Below are positions 22,225 to 34,084 of a stretch of 64,000 nucleotides of DNA, in pieces. The number at the start of each line of letters is the position of its first letter. Position 1 is the stretch's first letter. Below the pieces are notes generated by a model that did no database searches, had not been told where the DNA came from, and saw only the letters and a list, made by a program, of their open reading frames with translations. The translations under genes were made by a program, and so were the position numbers. Source of the stretch: Actinernus sp. WN-2022 (taxonomy: Eukaryota; Cnidaria; Anthozoa; Actiniaria; Actinernidae); contig JAOWCC010000655.1 in NCBI GenBank assembly GCA_030867875.1, positions 5,619,083 to 5,683,082 of the forward strand, written 5' to 3'.

Positions 22225-24080
22225 AGCTGTAATACCTACGGCTGTGTGTTTTAAATTATGTGTGCTGGCGAGCCTTCAGGCAAATAAGTTGTTTATCATA
22301 TAAATTTAATCTGCAAAGAAATTACTCAACAACTGAACAACAATCTTTCTATTTACACTCATTCTAAAACAAATTCTATCTCGAATAATCTTCAATCTGC
22401 AACAGTGCTTGGGGTACCAGAAGTAACTAAAGATAACTAATCGAGTCTGACACCTCAGGAATTATCATATATTGACAAAGTATGAAGAGTCAGACAAGAG
22501 AAAGAATAGTAATAATCAATGGAAAAGAAGATACACATATACTACGTATACTATATACCCAAGCGCATCTTATTCATATCTGATTTCCACGCGGAAAAAG
22601 GTCTGGTGACAATAGTATAGTGTTAGAGTGAGGCCAGTTGCCCAAAGATCGCAAAATTGGAGTCGGTCAGAAATGTCATAGTTTCTGTAGTACCGCACTG
22701 TTCTGTTCTTTTGTGTCATAACGAAATTTGCGTTATTTTCCGCCATCGACTGTAGATTTTTCTCTTCTTGTTACAAGTTGGGACAACTGGCCTTATGGTA
22801 AGGTCAGTAAGATCTCATATCTTGCATTCCTGTGCATTTGAGCGCGTTCGTGCGTTATTTGCAGATTTACCTAATATGCCAATAATAATATTAAATGTTT
22901 GTCGATCGAGTGATAATCGGGACACATACTACATAGGTATACTACATTACGTGAGTAATGGCTGTACTTCCCACACAAACCCTTAAATGTTGTTTCGCCA
23001 AATTTAACTGTCTATAGAAAAAGAAACAACAGATTGCGATGCAGTGACATGTCGTTCCACACCCTCGCAAAACATAATGTGCGTACCTCCTGCATGAGAA
23101 TGCTAAGAATAATGCTAAATTATTGCTATTGTTTTTACGCTTTCAAGCTCAGAATTTCCTTCCTACGAATTCACTTGAGTCACGCGAAGCTGAGGAATAA
23201 AAATGTGAAAACTGTTTTCTTATCAAATCTTCTCGTTTCGTTTATTAGGGATTTCGAAAAAACTGGTGGTTTTCATCGTCACGACACGCGATCGCAAAAT
23301 TAGTTTGCACTGATAAAATCAAATAAAACACCTTGTTCCTTGTAGAACTACCAAAAATACACTTATAACCCAAATTTTGGAACATTAGATTATTTCCTAA
23401 CGGAGCTGTGGGCCAATGAATGTATGACAATTTTACAGTACTTTGTATGCGGCCGCCATCTTTGTGTCCCTCTCTGGGGCACAAATATGGCGGCCATAAA
23501 ACGAAAATACAAATAAGCTTAATATTCCATCAAAGTCATTGGGTTTCACTCCAAAACTCTTTGAGTGCAACTTTTAAAGTTTTATTGAGTTAAAAAAAGA
23601 AATTGACACAATTACATGGATTTGTATGCCTTCCGGAAAGCACGCTGGATCGTTCTGTCATAAGATTCAAAATTGATTTACTCTGGAAGGCAATACACCC
23701 CATCGATGTGAAATTTTCTGCGTGGACGTTTATTATCGATGTCTAGAATATATACAAAGAACAGCTTTGTAGAACTTATACTTTCGATTTTAGTTTTTTT
23801 TGATGACGTCACGTGAAAGCCAAGGATATGTTGCGTGCAAAGTTCCGTTCAGGCCAAATGAAAAACAGGAAGAACTTCATGAACCCTAAATCAACTTCAG
23901 CTCTACGAATCAATTAAGAGCCTTAGATTAAAATTCAATTGATTGTGTCCCGAGTCGGAGAAACATTGTGAACCTTCCTCACAGCCTCTTGCAATTTGTG
24001 ATGTCAGGTGGAGAATAAATTAGTTTTCCCAACGGCTCCTAATTACTGATCATTGTGTTTTATTTTTGCTGGAAGCAGGC
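22225..24080. other. Gene-free region
   Basis: Only a small hairpin (GGCCGCCAT ... ATGGCGGCC, 23451-23495). Short frames at 22768-23484 show no motif or signal peptide. Confidence 0.4.
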
Positions 24081-24084
24081 CCAA

Positions 24085-24765
24085 GAGTATCTGTCGTACG
24101 ACTTCCTTATAAGGATGTACGTGTAGAGGGTCACTGAAGTACACGAGGGAGGTCACTGATGCACAGGAGACGCGCAGTGTGCGGGTAGTGTTATGTGTTA
24201 AAATTGGTCACAAGATCGAGCATCGATGGTCGCTTAGCGTAGTGGTTACCACACGTGGTCTACAATCTGAGGCCTCGGGTTCGAACCCCAGAAATATTTT
24301 TTTCCCAATTTTTTATTTTTTCCCTCTATATTTTGGTTAAAACTCGTCGTTTGTCTATAAATCCTAGCCCAAGGCCAGTGAGAAGACGTTTACCTGTGAA
24401 CCCTAGCTCTAGGTAGGCGAGACCTCGTCGTTTACCTGGGAACTTGTTTACTGACGGTTAGGGTTAGGTTTATGTTACGGGTTAGGGTTTAGTGTTAGTG
24501 CATGTGAAGTTTCGGTAAAAGGGAATAAGTCTCTACTTAGTTTGTGAGGCTGAAAGTTTCAAAATGATTGATTAAACGAGTGGGCCTAGAAAAGATTCAT
24601 GGCCGCTTTCCTACGCCATTTTGGAAAATTCACGGTCAATCGAAAGCTGGGACGAGTCTCCTGTACGTACATCAGTGACCTCTCTCACGTACTTTAGTGA
24701 CCCTCTACACGTACATATGGCGGCCTACTGTGCTTCCTTATAAGGAGATCGTACGATAGACACTT
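24085..24765. mobile_element. Inverted-repeat element carrying a tRNA-like SINE
   Basis: The arm with GTACGTGTAGAGGGTCACTG at about 24116 reappears inverted at about 24702, with CTTCCTTATAAGGA in both. A tRNA-derived sequence (24222-24300) sits inside. Confidence 0.65.
24222..24510 (+). mobile_element. tRNA-derived SINE, copy A
   Basis: Pol III boxes: TAGCGTAGTGGTTACC (A box) and GGGTTCGAACCCC (B box). The acceptor halves do not pair, so it is not a functional tRNA. The tail has CGTTTACCTGTGAACCCTAG and a TTAGGGTTAGG stretch shared with the copy at 61580-61793. Confidence 0.65.
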
Positions 24766-25219
24766 CTCAGCAGGCGTGACCTGGTCTCTCTTTCGACCGC
24801 TCCGTAGACTGGAAGGTCGTGGGAAAGAGATTGCATGCACCTGCTCAAACAGTCCAATCAGGAATAAGGTCAAATTCGCGCCGTCCGAGTAAATGCCGTT
24901 TCTTTGAATTTTTAAAATAGCCGATTCTCAGTAAAGAATTTGTCGCAACATTTGTCCTCCCGAAAAAGAAACACACACAATTTCTTGCTTAGATTCTTTA
25001 TTACTTCTCGTATGGCTCTACGACTAAATCCTTCAGGTGAGAGCATTTTGTATTTACACTAAGATTGAGGTTCGAGTCCATGTATTTCGTTTTCACTGAG
25101 ATCAGCCAGCTTCACTGCTGTTACCCCTTGCTCCTTTAGTTTAGACATTTGATCTTTACAACAACATCCAATTTGCTCGCTTTCTGATTGGCTCTCCCCT
25201 ATGTACAATGTAAGCCGCC

Positions 25220-25472
25220 TACTCCGGGTCCTAAAGCCGCCTTAAATCGCCTTAAATCGAATTTAGTCGCTTTAAGAGGGTATTCAGCAGTTACTCTTAA
25301 GAATCAGTTTTGCTTAACTAAGTTGCCCAAAGTTGCAACAAGCAATTCTTCAATTTTTCTTAACTCGCCTTAAGTTGCCTGAAGTCGCCTAAAATTTTCC
25401 TCCGAAATTGCTTAAGTCGCCTTCAGTTGCTATTCATCGCCTTAAATTACAGCGACTTTAGGATCCGGAGTA
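25220..25472. mobile_element. TIR element with reiterated TTAAGTCGCC word
   Basis: The TIRs TACTCCGGGTCCTAAAG and CTTTAGGATCCGGAGTA are bounded by TA. About ten variants of CGCCTTAAAT / AAGTCGCCT run through the element in one orientation. Confidence 0.65.
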
Positions 25473-25557
25473 CGCCAATTTAAGTATTGACAATGAAAAT
25501 GACGTCACTCGCAAGCGTTGGTAGTTTGTGAATTCAAATGGTTGTTAACTTCTCTTC

Positions 25558-25860
25558 CAAAAACAAGAAAATGAGGATTTCACAAGCATTTCATCACTAG
25601 GAGAAGTTAATCGGTGAGTCAAACTTCTTTGTAGTGTGCCATTTGGCAAAATGTGAGTTTTCTCTTGAGTGGAGAAAGTTTCGGCGAATTTGGTTCACAC
25701 TTTTCGACGTGTTCTCTCAGAGCTCAGAAGTCTTGAATTATAACAAGAACTTTTCTGATCCAGAAAAAAACAAGAAAGGATTTCACAAGCAATGACAGAA
25801 GTTAATCGGTGAATCAAATTTCCTTGTATGCTGCCATTTGTCAAAGAAAGCTTTCTCTCG
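25558..25860. repeat. Direct duplication, about 110-bp unit
   Basis: Units at about 25558-25676 and 25763-25860 share GGATTTCACAAGCA and GAAGTTAATCGGTGA, with later divergence. Purpose unknown. Confidence 0.6.
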
Positions 25861-25978
25861 GCGCCGTTAATTAGAAGTGTTTACGTTTTGACTTTCAATG
25901 GCCTTTTAATTTTCGACTCCAAAGCAGTTTATTACGCACTCATTCGAAGCTAAGTGCTTCGTCGTTGTAAAATAATCA

Positions 25979-26170
25979 AATCGCATACTTTTTGCCACTA
26001 TATTGTCCGTACTCGTATTGATCATAGATATGACGCTATAAAATTTCCAAAACTTTGCAATGAAAGAACTCGCTGCTCTCGTTGTTCCACTCGAGTTCTG
26101 AACATTTTATGACGTCATTTCTATGATCAATTCGAGTACGGACAATGGAAAAATGTATGCGATTTGTTAA
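25979..26170. mobile_element. MITE with ATTGTCCGTACTCG arms
   Basis: TTGTCCGTACTCGTATTGAT near 26004 is inverted at about 26128-26147, and the outer AAATCGCATAC pairs with GTATGCGATTT. Confidence 0.65.
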
Positions 26171-26384
26171 TACGAGTGGAGAAATCAAAATTATAATCGT
26201 CTGGTTGTGGTGAAGATCTTAAAGAATCACGCACGAAAGGAAATAAAGTACAAACCAGCGACTTGCAAAACCCAGTGCTGCATGCAGTTGACGAAGACAT
26301 TATTCCCTTTGCATAGATTAAATGCTTCTAGCTGTTCAAACTTTGGTACAAATTTATAATTGCACACTTTCAAGGCATAACATT

Positions 26385-26665
26385 GATGTAATAGTCCAGT
26401 TTCGTATTCTAAAATTACCGCTGAATGCAATAACTTCAGACGCATGTACGCAGGGTTAGCCTCATTCTGAAGTTAAACATTCTTAAATACCAGCTAGAAG
26501 GTGCAAAACGTGAAACTACATCAATACACAGTGTTGTGAATAGCCCACCTTCTCGCTAGTATTTATGAATGTTTAACTTCAGAATGAGGCTAACCCTGCG
26601 TACATGCGTCTGTACTCGTTGCATTCAGCGGTAATTTTAGAATACGAAACAGGACTATTCAGTAA
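26385..26665. mobile_element. Long palindromic element
   Basis: Arms of about 110 bp: CAGGGTTAGCCTCATTCTGA at 26451 inverted at about 26573-26592, and TTCTAAAATTACCGCTGAAT at 26405 inverted at about 26626-26645. Confidence 0.75.
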
Positions 26666-26666
26666 A

Positions 26667-26701
26667 CCCAGGCCACACCATATTATTATGGTGTGGCCTG
26701 G
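26667..26701. repeat. Perfect hairpin next to a palindromic element
   Basis: CCAGGCCACACCAT and ATGGTGTGGCCTGG meet around ATTATT. It directly follows the element at 26385-26665. Confidence 0.6.
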
Positions 26702-27264
26702 TTACATTTCTGACATGCGCATCTAATAGTCAATCTATGAACTCGGGAGATTGAGCTTAATTCTCAAGGGAAAAAAAGCATTTTGCCTAACGTCGGCGGA
26801 GATTGACCATTCCGAAAATCTGACCGTTTTCCGTAAAACGGCGTAAACAGATCTGGATACGCGTTAGTCCTGACCAGTCCTCTTTCGACCGCTCCATAGA
26901 CTGGAAGGTCGCTGGAGAGAGAGCTAGAGTCCAGTAAATAATGCCTTTGAATTCGGCAACGCGACAGTCAATATCACAGGCGGTTTCAATCGAACATTCT
27001 AGATATAATTTGTCTATATAATCGAACGAATCTGCTTGTAAATCAGTATGCCACCCCGAGTATGCCACAAACTCATCCAACGGTACAGGTCTGCAAATAT
27101 AATATTAAATGATCCTGGCGCCCCATGAGGACCGCAATTGATCCCCTGAAAAAACATGGAATGGCATGGAATCTGGTCGTTGGATTCGACGTGGTTTGAA
27201 ATCAAAATATACGCATTTATTAGTTAGTTGTCTTTTTCATACAAACGGCACCTTCTACGGTGGC

Positions 27265-27411
27265 TATAGACCATTTTGACGATGTTGCGCGCGCAGCTAG
27301 AACAATGGCTATCTGTTTTAAATAACAAAAGGCTGTTGAACCAGAACGAGTCTTAGCAGCTCGCGTCTATTGTTCTACTGATGCGTGCGCAACATCGTCA
27401 AAATGGCCTAT
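27265..27411. mobile_element. MITE with CCATTTTGACGATGTTGCGC arms
   Basis: The left arm is inverted at 27386-27406, with an inner pair around CTAGAACAATGG and ATTGTTCTA. Confidence 0.7.
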
Positions 27412-28149
27412 TGAGGTCGCGCCATGCTTTTTTTATCCCGGGTTAAATAATTTATATTTTGAAAAAAAAATTGTTCTTATCTCGAGTATGCTTTTTGAAA
27501 CCTTTTATTTTCCTTAACGGTAGTTCATTGGAGACCATCTCTTGGTAGAGTATATACAGAATCAAAGTCGTTTTGTACCCGAACTCTGCAATAGCCTCGT
27601 AAATGCAGGGGACAGTGAGAAGCTTAGAAGTTACATTGTTTGTATGGGAATCCGATGCTAAATAATTTTTGTAAATTCGAATTTCTGAAATATTCACTGT
27701 CTGTAAACTTAAGATACCAGGTAAAAGATTAACTGATCAAAATTTGAGGGATGTAGCTGTGCTGGGAAGCGTTCAATCGTGTTTTCAGTTTTCCATACAT
27801 TTGTCTGTAAACTTTCCCGCGGACTTTAACTCGTGCATTTTTACGATCCCCGTATGTATTATGGCGAGCCTTTTGAGGAGTAAGTTGTTTACGAAGCCGG
27901 GGAAATAAAATAGGATATTTATTATTCAATTAGCTAAACAAAGCGTTCGTGACAGGGAATGCGTGACAGAGGGTGCATGACGTGTGACAAATATCAGTTT
28001 TTAGTATACAAGTGAATGGTGCTTTTCGCGCGCTGTAATTGGCTACTCACTGGGGGAAACAACTGTTAAATATTGTCACCCGTTATGGGTGTTATAAGGA
28101 GGTTTTCATGCAACTGGCTGTGAAATTCATTTCAGTTGTGAGTCAGACT

Positions 28150-28406
28150 ATTCACTCTTCTTAATATTTATGCGCATATCTAATTCACTACTCGAAAACG
28201 AGGCTATCCCCGCATCGAGGATGCCGCAACGTGCATCCTAGTTCGAAAGGACAATTCAGGATTTATCCTTTTGCCTCCTATACATAGAGGAACACAGTAA
28301 TGTTCCGTCCGCGACGCCATTTTGCTTTTAAGCTAAGCAACGATGCGGGGATAGCCTCGTTTTCGAGTAGCTAATTATATGCACATAAATATTAAGAAGA
28401 GTGAAT
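28150..28406. mobile_element. MITE with TTCACTCTTCTTAATATTTA arms
   Basis: The arms run from 28151 and return inverted to 28406, including CGAAAACGAGGCTATCCCCG. The middle holds unrelated sequence. Confidence 0.75.
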
Positions 28407-28759
28407 TGAGAGAATCAAGCTCTGTCACCAATTCGTGTAGCGTAACACAAGGTACCTAATAATCAGCACAACGTCGTGGCATGGGGGAAATTTTTATTAA
28501 AGCTTTGATTTTCCATCCCTTTGAATATTTTTAAAGTCAAGAGTGGGATAGCATCGTGAGGAAAACCAGGTTTGGTTGTCAACTCTGATAAACAAGAAAA
28601 TAATTTATCAAAATTTTCATAAAACGAGTAAATTAAGCGTAAAATTTGGGATTTTCACGTTGTGTTTTTGCAGAGAACGGTGAAGATGTACGCGACTGTG
28701 TGCATTTTCACGTGCAGTCATTGTATTTTGTAACTTTAAAAGACTAAATATAGTGATCC

Positions 28760-28816
28760 TGACGCGATCTGTGCGACGAACCTTGGTGGAGTTCTTATTT
28801 ATACTCGCTCTGGAAG
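28760..28816 (+). repeat. 57-bp direct repeat, left copy (TATA-containing)
   Basis: Matches 36645-36701 with one substitution. It contains CTTATTTATACTCGCTC, a TATA-like core. The sequences on either side are unrelated between the two copies. Confidence 0.7.
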
Positions 28817-29395
28817 GGACTGTTGCGAATAGTATCCTATTCGCATCATTCCCTTTATGCTCGTGCAATAAGAATGGGCGTTGTCGCCCGCGCGAGATCA
28901 GGGAACTCCATTTTAAACTGAATTTGAGGCCGGGGGAGGAAAGGCGTTGACGTAGTCCTCAAGGTGTTATGTCGGAGTAGATAGAAGAGGAGCCAGCGGT
29001 AAGGGTACCCCAGCGGAAAGCACTGAACTCAGTCGGACCCCGAGGGCGTAGGAATTGGGCCAGCATCAAGTAATTGGATGTGGTGTGGGTATTGAGCCAG
29101 CCCACATGACTCATCATGTCCGCCCAACAAACTAATAACTATATAGCAGGTATATTCTGTAGGTCAATACAGTGGCGGCACAATCCAGAGTATAAGACGG
29201 ACAAACCGGCAGGGAGTAAGGTTGGAAACTGGGAAGGCGTGCCATCCCCTGGGGAGCACGACCAGAATAGCGGCCAGAGGCAAGCCGGATAAATTGCAGT
29301 GGAATGTGTGGACGCGGGAAACCCAGGGGATGGCAGCCTGAGCGTCAGTAATCCGACTAGGGAATTAGTATCCCTTTCACGCTGCCATGGGGAAT

Positions 29396-29465
29396 AGGGC
29401 GGGGTGGGGGTGGGGGGGGGGACGGTGGGGGGGGGGACGGTGGGGAGGTGATGGGGAAAGGGGTG
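29396..29465. repeat. G-rich tract
   Basis: Repeated runs of 5-10 G separated by ACGGT and TGG. It could form G-quadruplexes on the plus strand. It gives a proline-rich open frame on the minus strand that is not a gene. Confidence 0.6.
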
Positions 29466-30192
29466 GTCGGCGGAGGGGTACTAGACAGCATAAATGCTAC
29501 AATACGCGTATACCCCCGAAATGAATGAAATAAAACAAATAGAACATAAAGACTAACCCATCGAATGGAAACAGCACGGCACAAATGGAGCACGTGTGCG
29601 CGAATTACTCTGGAAACTGATGCCAAACGTACGGATGAATGGGGAATAAAAACTAAATCATGAAAGGCGAACCAACTAGTAATACCAATGGCGTAATATA
29701 AACCTGCATAAGCGTTAAGCGAGAGAAAATGCGTGAGGAACAATAGGCAAAGGGCAAACTACATGCTAAACGTATGATGACAATAACACTTAGCCCCAAA
29801 CTCCTTATGGTAAGTTAAGCACGGCCACGAAATGGTCGTAACTACATATACAACGCGCACTGCAAATAGAGTTATAATGGAACAGAGAATCAAAGCTAAC
29901 TTATGTAATTTGAAACAATGCTCCACAAAAACACACTTGTACTCAAGAAACAAGCACCCATGCTATCTCACGAAAACCCATACTGAAAGTAGTGTGCAAA
30001 GTCGAACGACCAAGAGAACGCACTAACCGAGGAACATCAATAATACCGTAGGAATCCGTGACCGTGAGGCAAGCCCGTATAACGACCATGTATCAACTTC
30101 CGAACATTACGTTAGTCATCATCATCATAATCTTTATTTTAACACGGAGTCACTTCACAAATATGGTCTTCCAGAGAGCCGTGAGTTAAGTA

Positions 30193-30297
30193 CTGTTTAA
30201 AACACGAACAGCAGTGTTTTATCAAGTTTAAAAATTCGAGGGCGAAGCCCGAGAATTTTTAGACTTGATAAAACACGTGCTGTGAGTGTTTTAAACG
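30193..30297. mobile_element. Palindromic MITE
   Basis: GTTTAAAACAC at the left is inverted at the right end, and inner blocks ATCAAGTTTAAAAATTC and GAATTTTTAGACTTGAT pair around GGGCGAAGCCC. Confidence 0.7.
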
Positions 30298-31255
30298 GCT
30301 TCAAAAACGCTTTAAGAATGCAATGAAAGAAAGACGCACATCTCAAGGGAATAGTTACTTAATGAACCATTGAACCTTTGTATTCACAACGCAATGCAAA
30401 ATATTCGAGTAATCACCGCCTGCAATTACGCGGAACATCTCAAGGGAGTGACATGAAGAAATTACCATACCGTGTTGTTTGAAGCGGCGTTTCGCAATGC
30501 ACTTGAAGGATTTGGTGTCGTGGCTTACCTCGATAAAGTTCAAGACTTGGAAAGCGATGTGACTGACATGATGGCAGACTCTAAATTTTTTACTCCGGCA
30601 CAAAATATGTAAGTTTGATGCACGTTTTTATTATTTTACGGCTTTGAGTTTGGTTTCATAATTGGAACTAAACAGTGGCTCGGTAAACAAGTAATGGTAG
30701 TTGGATAACTTCATTTAAAAAATATTATCTGTGTATCTCGGTAGTCTGCTGATAATTTAGTGCAAAATTTATTATCTAGGTACCTTATGTTCCGTGTACT
30801 TTTTGCTATTTTGGGGTCTTTATCAGTGAATTCTTAATTAGGATGAAACTTTATATAAAATTTCATGTTCATTAGTATTCTTTATATAAAACGTTCATCC
30901 TAATTAGCAATTCAATGAGAAAGCTGAAACATCAATAGAAATTCCATTGTCTCAATCATTAACCCCGTTAACCCCTGGGACAAAATTCAAATCCCTCCGC
31001 GGGCCTTTTAGAATGATGAGATTTTATCAGGTATAAAGGAGCATGCACGTGACTGATTTGCTTCATCTGATTGGACAAAATGCTCATTAATTATTCATGA
31101 GTTTTTGAAGCTTAATTACAATACTAAATGGGATTGAGATAAAAAGTAAAATTTACATAAGAATCATTATAATTATTACTATGTATACATTCAAAACCTA
31201 CTACTATTAGTCCTACAATAAATTTCCTACAATAAATTTCCTAGAATAACTTAAT

Positions 31256-31585
31256 TTACAGTAATTTATCAAATATTGTCTTATTTAATAGGCGTGATTT
31301 AAAACCATTTAGACTAGTTTGATCTCTTGCTTCCACAGGGATTTTATTCCAGAGGACAGACCCCCTGTAGTGAAGGCCACATTTTGCTGCTTCTGACTTA
31401 ATAGGTCTTGGAATATGCAAGTTAATTTCAGAATTTCTCAGATTGTAGGAGTGGACATTAGAAGTATTATTAAAAATCCGCTTTCTCAGATATAATGGAG
31501 AAAGATTGTTGTGGATTTTATACATTAATATAGCAAGTTGTCTAGTTCTCCTATGTTCCAGTTTTTCCCAGCCTAGCTCATCCAA
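31256..31585 (-). pseudogene. LINE ORF2, C-terminal tail
   Basis: Contains LGWEKLEHRRTRQLAILMYK, PLYLRKRI and YRGSVLWNKIPVEAR, the conserved CR1/L2 C-terminal motifs, then LNGFKSRLLN. It lies in the same frame as the upstream RT block, which shows that the loss between them was a multiple of three bases. A 25-bp local duplication at about 31630-31675 marks that junction. Confidence 0.85.
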
Positions 31586-31669
31586 TAGATCTGACTAGAT
31601 CGTGTTTCGTAATTTGAGAGCGTAATAATCCTTGCTGCTCTGTTATGTAATAATCCTTGCTGCTCTATA

Positions 31670-32668
31670 TCATGATTCATTTGAAGTTGGAGGAGATTGG
31701 GTGGTTAAGGTGGTTAAGGAGATTGGATCCTCAGCTGTGGTGGTTAAGGTGGTATCATCAGCATACATTCTTGTTTTAGAGAACAAATTACAGGACGGGA
31801 GATCATTAATATATAGGATAAATAATAGAGAACCTAATATTGATCGCTGTGGGATTCCATAGCTCAAGGTACAATAATCTTATAACACTCCATCAACTAA
31901 GGTTTTCTGCTTGCGTTCAGTGAGATAGGATCTAAACCAACCCAAAGATGTAGAATTGACACCATAAAGCTCAAGTTTTTGTAGTAGAATAGAGTGATTC
32001 ATGGTGTCAAAAGCCTTCTTTAGGTCTAGGAATATTACACCATTTAAGAGATTATTATCAATACTTCTAAACCAATCATTTGTGGCTTCCAATAAAGTAG
32101 TTTCTGTGGAGAACAGGGGTCTGAAGCCTGATTGTGATTCAGTTAATAGATTGTTATCATTTAAGTATGTATAAAATTGATTAAAAACAATTCTTTCAAT
32201 TAGTTTACTCACGATAGGTAAAACCGAAATTGGTCTATAATTGTTAGGATCGGTCTTACTATCATCTTTGAATATTGGGGAAACTCTGGCAAGCTTCCAT
32301 TCATTTGGAAAAATTCCACTAGTGATTGAAGAATTGATTATAAAAGTTAAAGAGTGGGTAACTATCGGCGCAGCCTCCTTCAGAAGACGTGATGATATAT
32401 TGTCAAGCCCGCTGGCTTTGTTAGATGCTAGTTTATTAATTAATCTCAATATCTCATCACTCGAAATATGTTCTAAATTGAAAGTATGTTCTGTAGGAGT
32501 GATATAATCTGTGAACTTGGAAGGCGTGTCTGGGATCTCTGAAGCTAGAGATGGCCCGATTTCTGAGAAATGCTTATTTGAGGTAGCACTGATATCCCTG
32601 GGGTTATTATATGTGCTATCCCCTACCTCAGGTTTAATTATTATCGTGGTTTTAGATTCATTCCCCAA
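31670..32668 (-). pseudogene. LINE ORF2, reverse transcriptase domain
   Basis: RT blocks in order: VSPIFKDDSKTDPNNYRPIS, ESQSGFRP, FLDLKKAFDTMNHSIL (block A Asp), [20 protein letters not shown] (block B) and MYADDT (block C, catalytic Asp pair). A stop at about 31880 splits blocks A and B. After YADD about 25 codons remain before the deletion point. Confidence 0.9.
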
Positions 32669-32686
32669 AATCTTGTTTATTCCTTT

Positions 32687-33022
32687 CTAAGTATTTTTGA
32701 TATTGCCATAGTTTTCTTTAAAATAGTTGTTATAGTATTCTATTTTAGCTGCTTTGAATGCATAATTTACATTGTTTTTTAAGAACTTATAATTAGTCCA
32801 GTTGGCATCAGTTGGAATTTTTGAAGCAATTTTCTTATATTTATCCCTTTCAAACATTAGCTTTTTAAGTTCTGGTGTGATCCAGGGGGCCGAGTTATCC
32901 CTTACCCTCTTTCTCTTTAGGGGAGCATGAATATTAGCAATGTGTAGAAACATTCGTTGCCATATTTCCCATGCCCTGTTTGGTTCATTTTCAGTCTCAA
33001 CAAGATGCCATGGGGCCATCAA
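32687..33022 (-). pseudogene. LINE ORF2, linker between endonuclease and reverse transcriptase
   Basis: 111 codons in the same frame as the endonuclease and RT segments, with the usual APWITPELKKLM and RDKYKKIA linker motifs. It ends at a single TAG (32689-32687) and the frame continues on the other side. Confidence 0.85.
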
Positions 33023-33061
33023 AAGATCGTTTCTGAAACTGACAGGATCAAAGTGTTTGAA

Positions 33062-33670
33062 TCATCTGCTTGTTACTACCTTAGGGCTGGACTTAGGTGT
33101 ACAAATTTTCCTTATAGCATATACAAGGCAGTGATCACTCAAACCAATATCCGAAACACTAACATGAGAAAATTTTAAGGGATCAATCGTAGAGGATATA
33201 TCCCGTGTTACACGTGTAGGCTGGTTAATTAATTGGTCATATTGGTACACATTGCACATATCTAATAATTTTAGAGTTTTATGGTCTGGTGGCGTGGCTC
33301 CTACATCACAGTTTAAATCTCCAATAATATTAACCTCCATATTATAGGTTTCCAGATCTTCCAGAGCCAATTCGAATTTGTTCATGATTTCAATGGCAGA
33401 CCCCGGAGGTCTATACCAAGTTCCTACAATAAAGGGCTTGGTCTTGGGTTTGGTTATTTGAATGCAAATTAACTCAAGATTATCTTCTCGGAGGTTTGTC
33501 AGGCGTTTATAGTTAATTGTATTCCTAATGTAGAGAGCCACACCACCTCCAGATCTATTTCGATCCTTCCTCTCAATGACGTATCCTGGAATATTAACTT
33601 CACCGTTTGAAATAGTATGGTCAAGTCGTGTCTCATTTATAGCCAAAATATCAACAGATTTAGACAACAT
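33062..33670 (-). pseudogene. LINE ORF2, apurinic endonuclease domain
   Basis: Motifs of the exonuclease-endonuclease-phosphatase fold in order: INETRLD (catalytic Glu), GGGVALYIR, GTWYRPP, GDLNCD and SDHCLVY (catalytic Asp-His). The usual IDL motif reads IDPLKF, a likely mutation. A stop at 33062 ends the open stretch, and the same frame resumes at 33022. Confidence 0.88.
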
Positions 33671-33904
33671 ATAGATCCTAAGCTGATCAATTTTTTTATA
33701 TAAACTAGCTAGATTAATAGAAGCTATCTTAAAACCTCTGGTGCTAGGAATGCCAAAGGTACATGTAGGTGGCTTCTGGCTTTGAGAATAAGATTCACTT
33801 ACATTAGGAATGCAAGTGTCCGAAGTATAAGAGCAATTTGGTTGGATAATTGGATGACCTAGGCTGTTGTGTCCTTCCCCCCTGTTCAGGTTAGCAAGAG
33901 ATCA

Positions 33905-34035
33905 AGTAAAGCAACCGTCTAGACATTTTACGAAATTATTATAAATTGTATCATTACCTGCTTCGTTTAAGTGCAATCCGCTGTTATTTAGATATTTTGT
34001 GCTGATATTCTTGTGTTCGATTAACTTCCGATTAA
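33905..34035 (-). pseudogene. LINE ORF1 remnant: C-terminus of an SGNH/esterase-like domain
   Basis: The frame contains EVNRKLIEHKNISTKY and NSGLHLNEAGNDTIYNNF. A His preceded by Ser-Gly-Leu and followed by Leu-Asn-x-x-Gly is the terminal Asp/His block of GDSL/SGNH esterases, which occur in ORF1 of CR1-type LINEs. Only this end survives; the upstream part is replaced by tandem repeats. Confidence 0.6.
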
Positions 34036-34084
34036 CTTCCAACGTCAAAGCAAATATATAGATAAAATCCAAAAGGAAAAGATA

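Larger units (their letters stand above)
28820..31250. other. Gene-free region
   Basis: No coding signal. It holds the G-rich tract and one hairpin element (30193-30297); otherwise unique-looking, T-poor plus-strand sequence from 29480 to 30110. Confidence 0.5.
31256..34035 (-). mobile_element. CR1/L2-like non-LTR retrotransposon (LINE), inactivated
   Basis: Minus-strand order: an esterase-like ORF1 remnant, an AP-endonuclease domain, reverse transcriptase, and a C-terminal tail. The pieces from 33670 down to 31256 stay in one reading frame. In-frame stops break it at about 33062, 32687 and 31880, and the stretch between the YADD active site (about 31780) and the C-terminal RAAR motif (about 31660) is far too short, indicating a deletion. 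No flanking target duplication was identified. Mutations are few, so this is a fairly recent copy. The 5' side abuts the tandem array at 34085-35860. Confidence 0.9.

Noticed and set aside
24222..24300. Functional tRNA gene
   Set aside because: A and B boxes are present but the acceptor stem cannot pair and no clean cloverleaf forms. It is better explained as a SINE.
29357..29743. Proline-rich 128-residue frame
   Set aside because: It arises from the G-rich tract. It has no family motif and no splice or poly(A) support.
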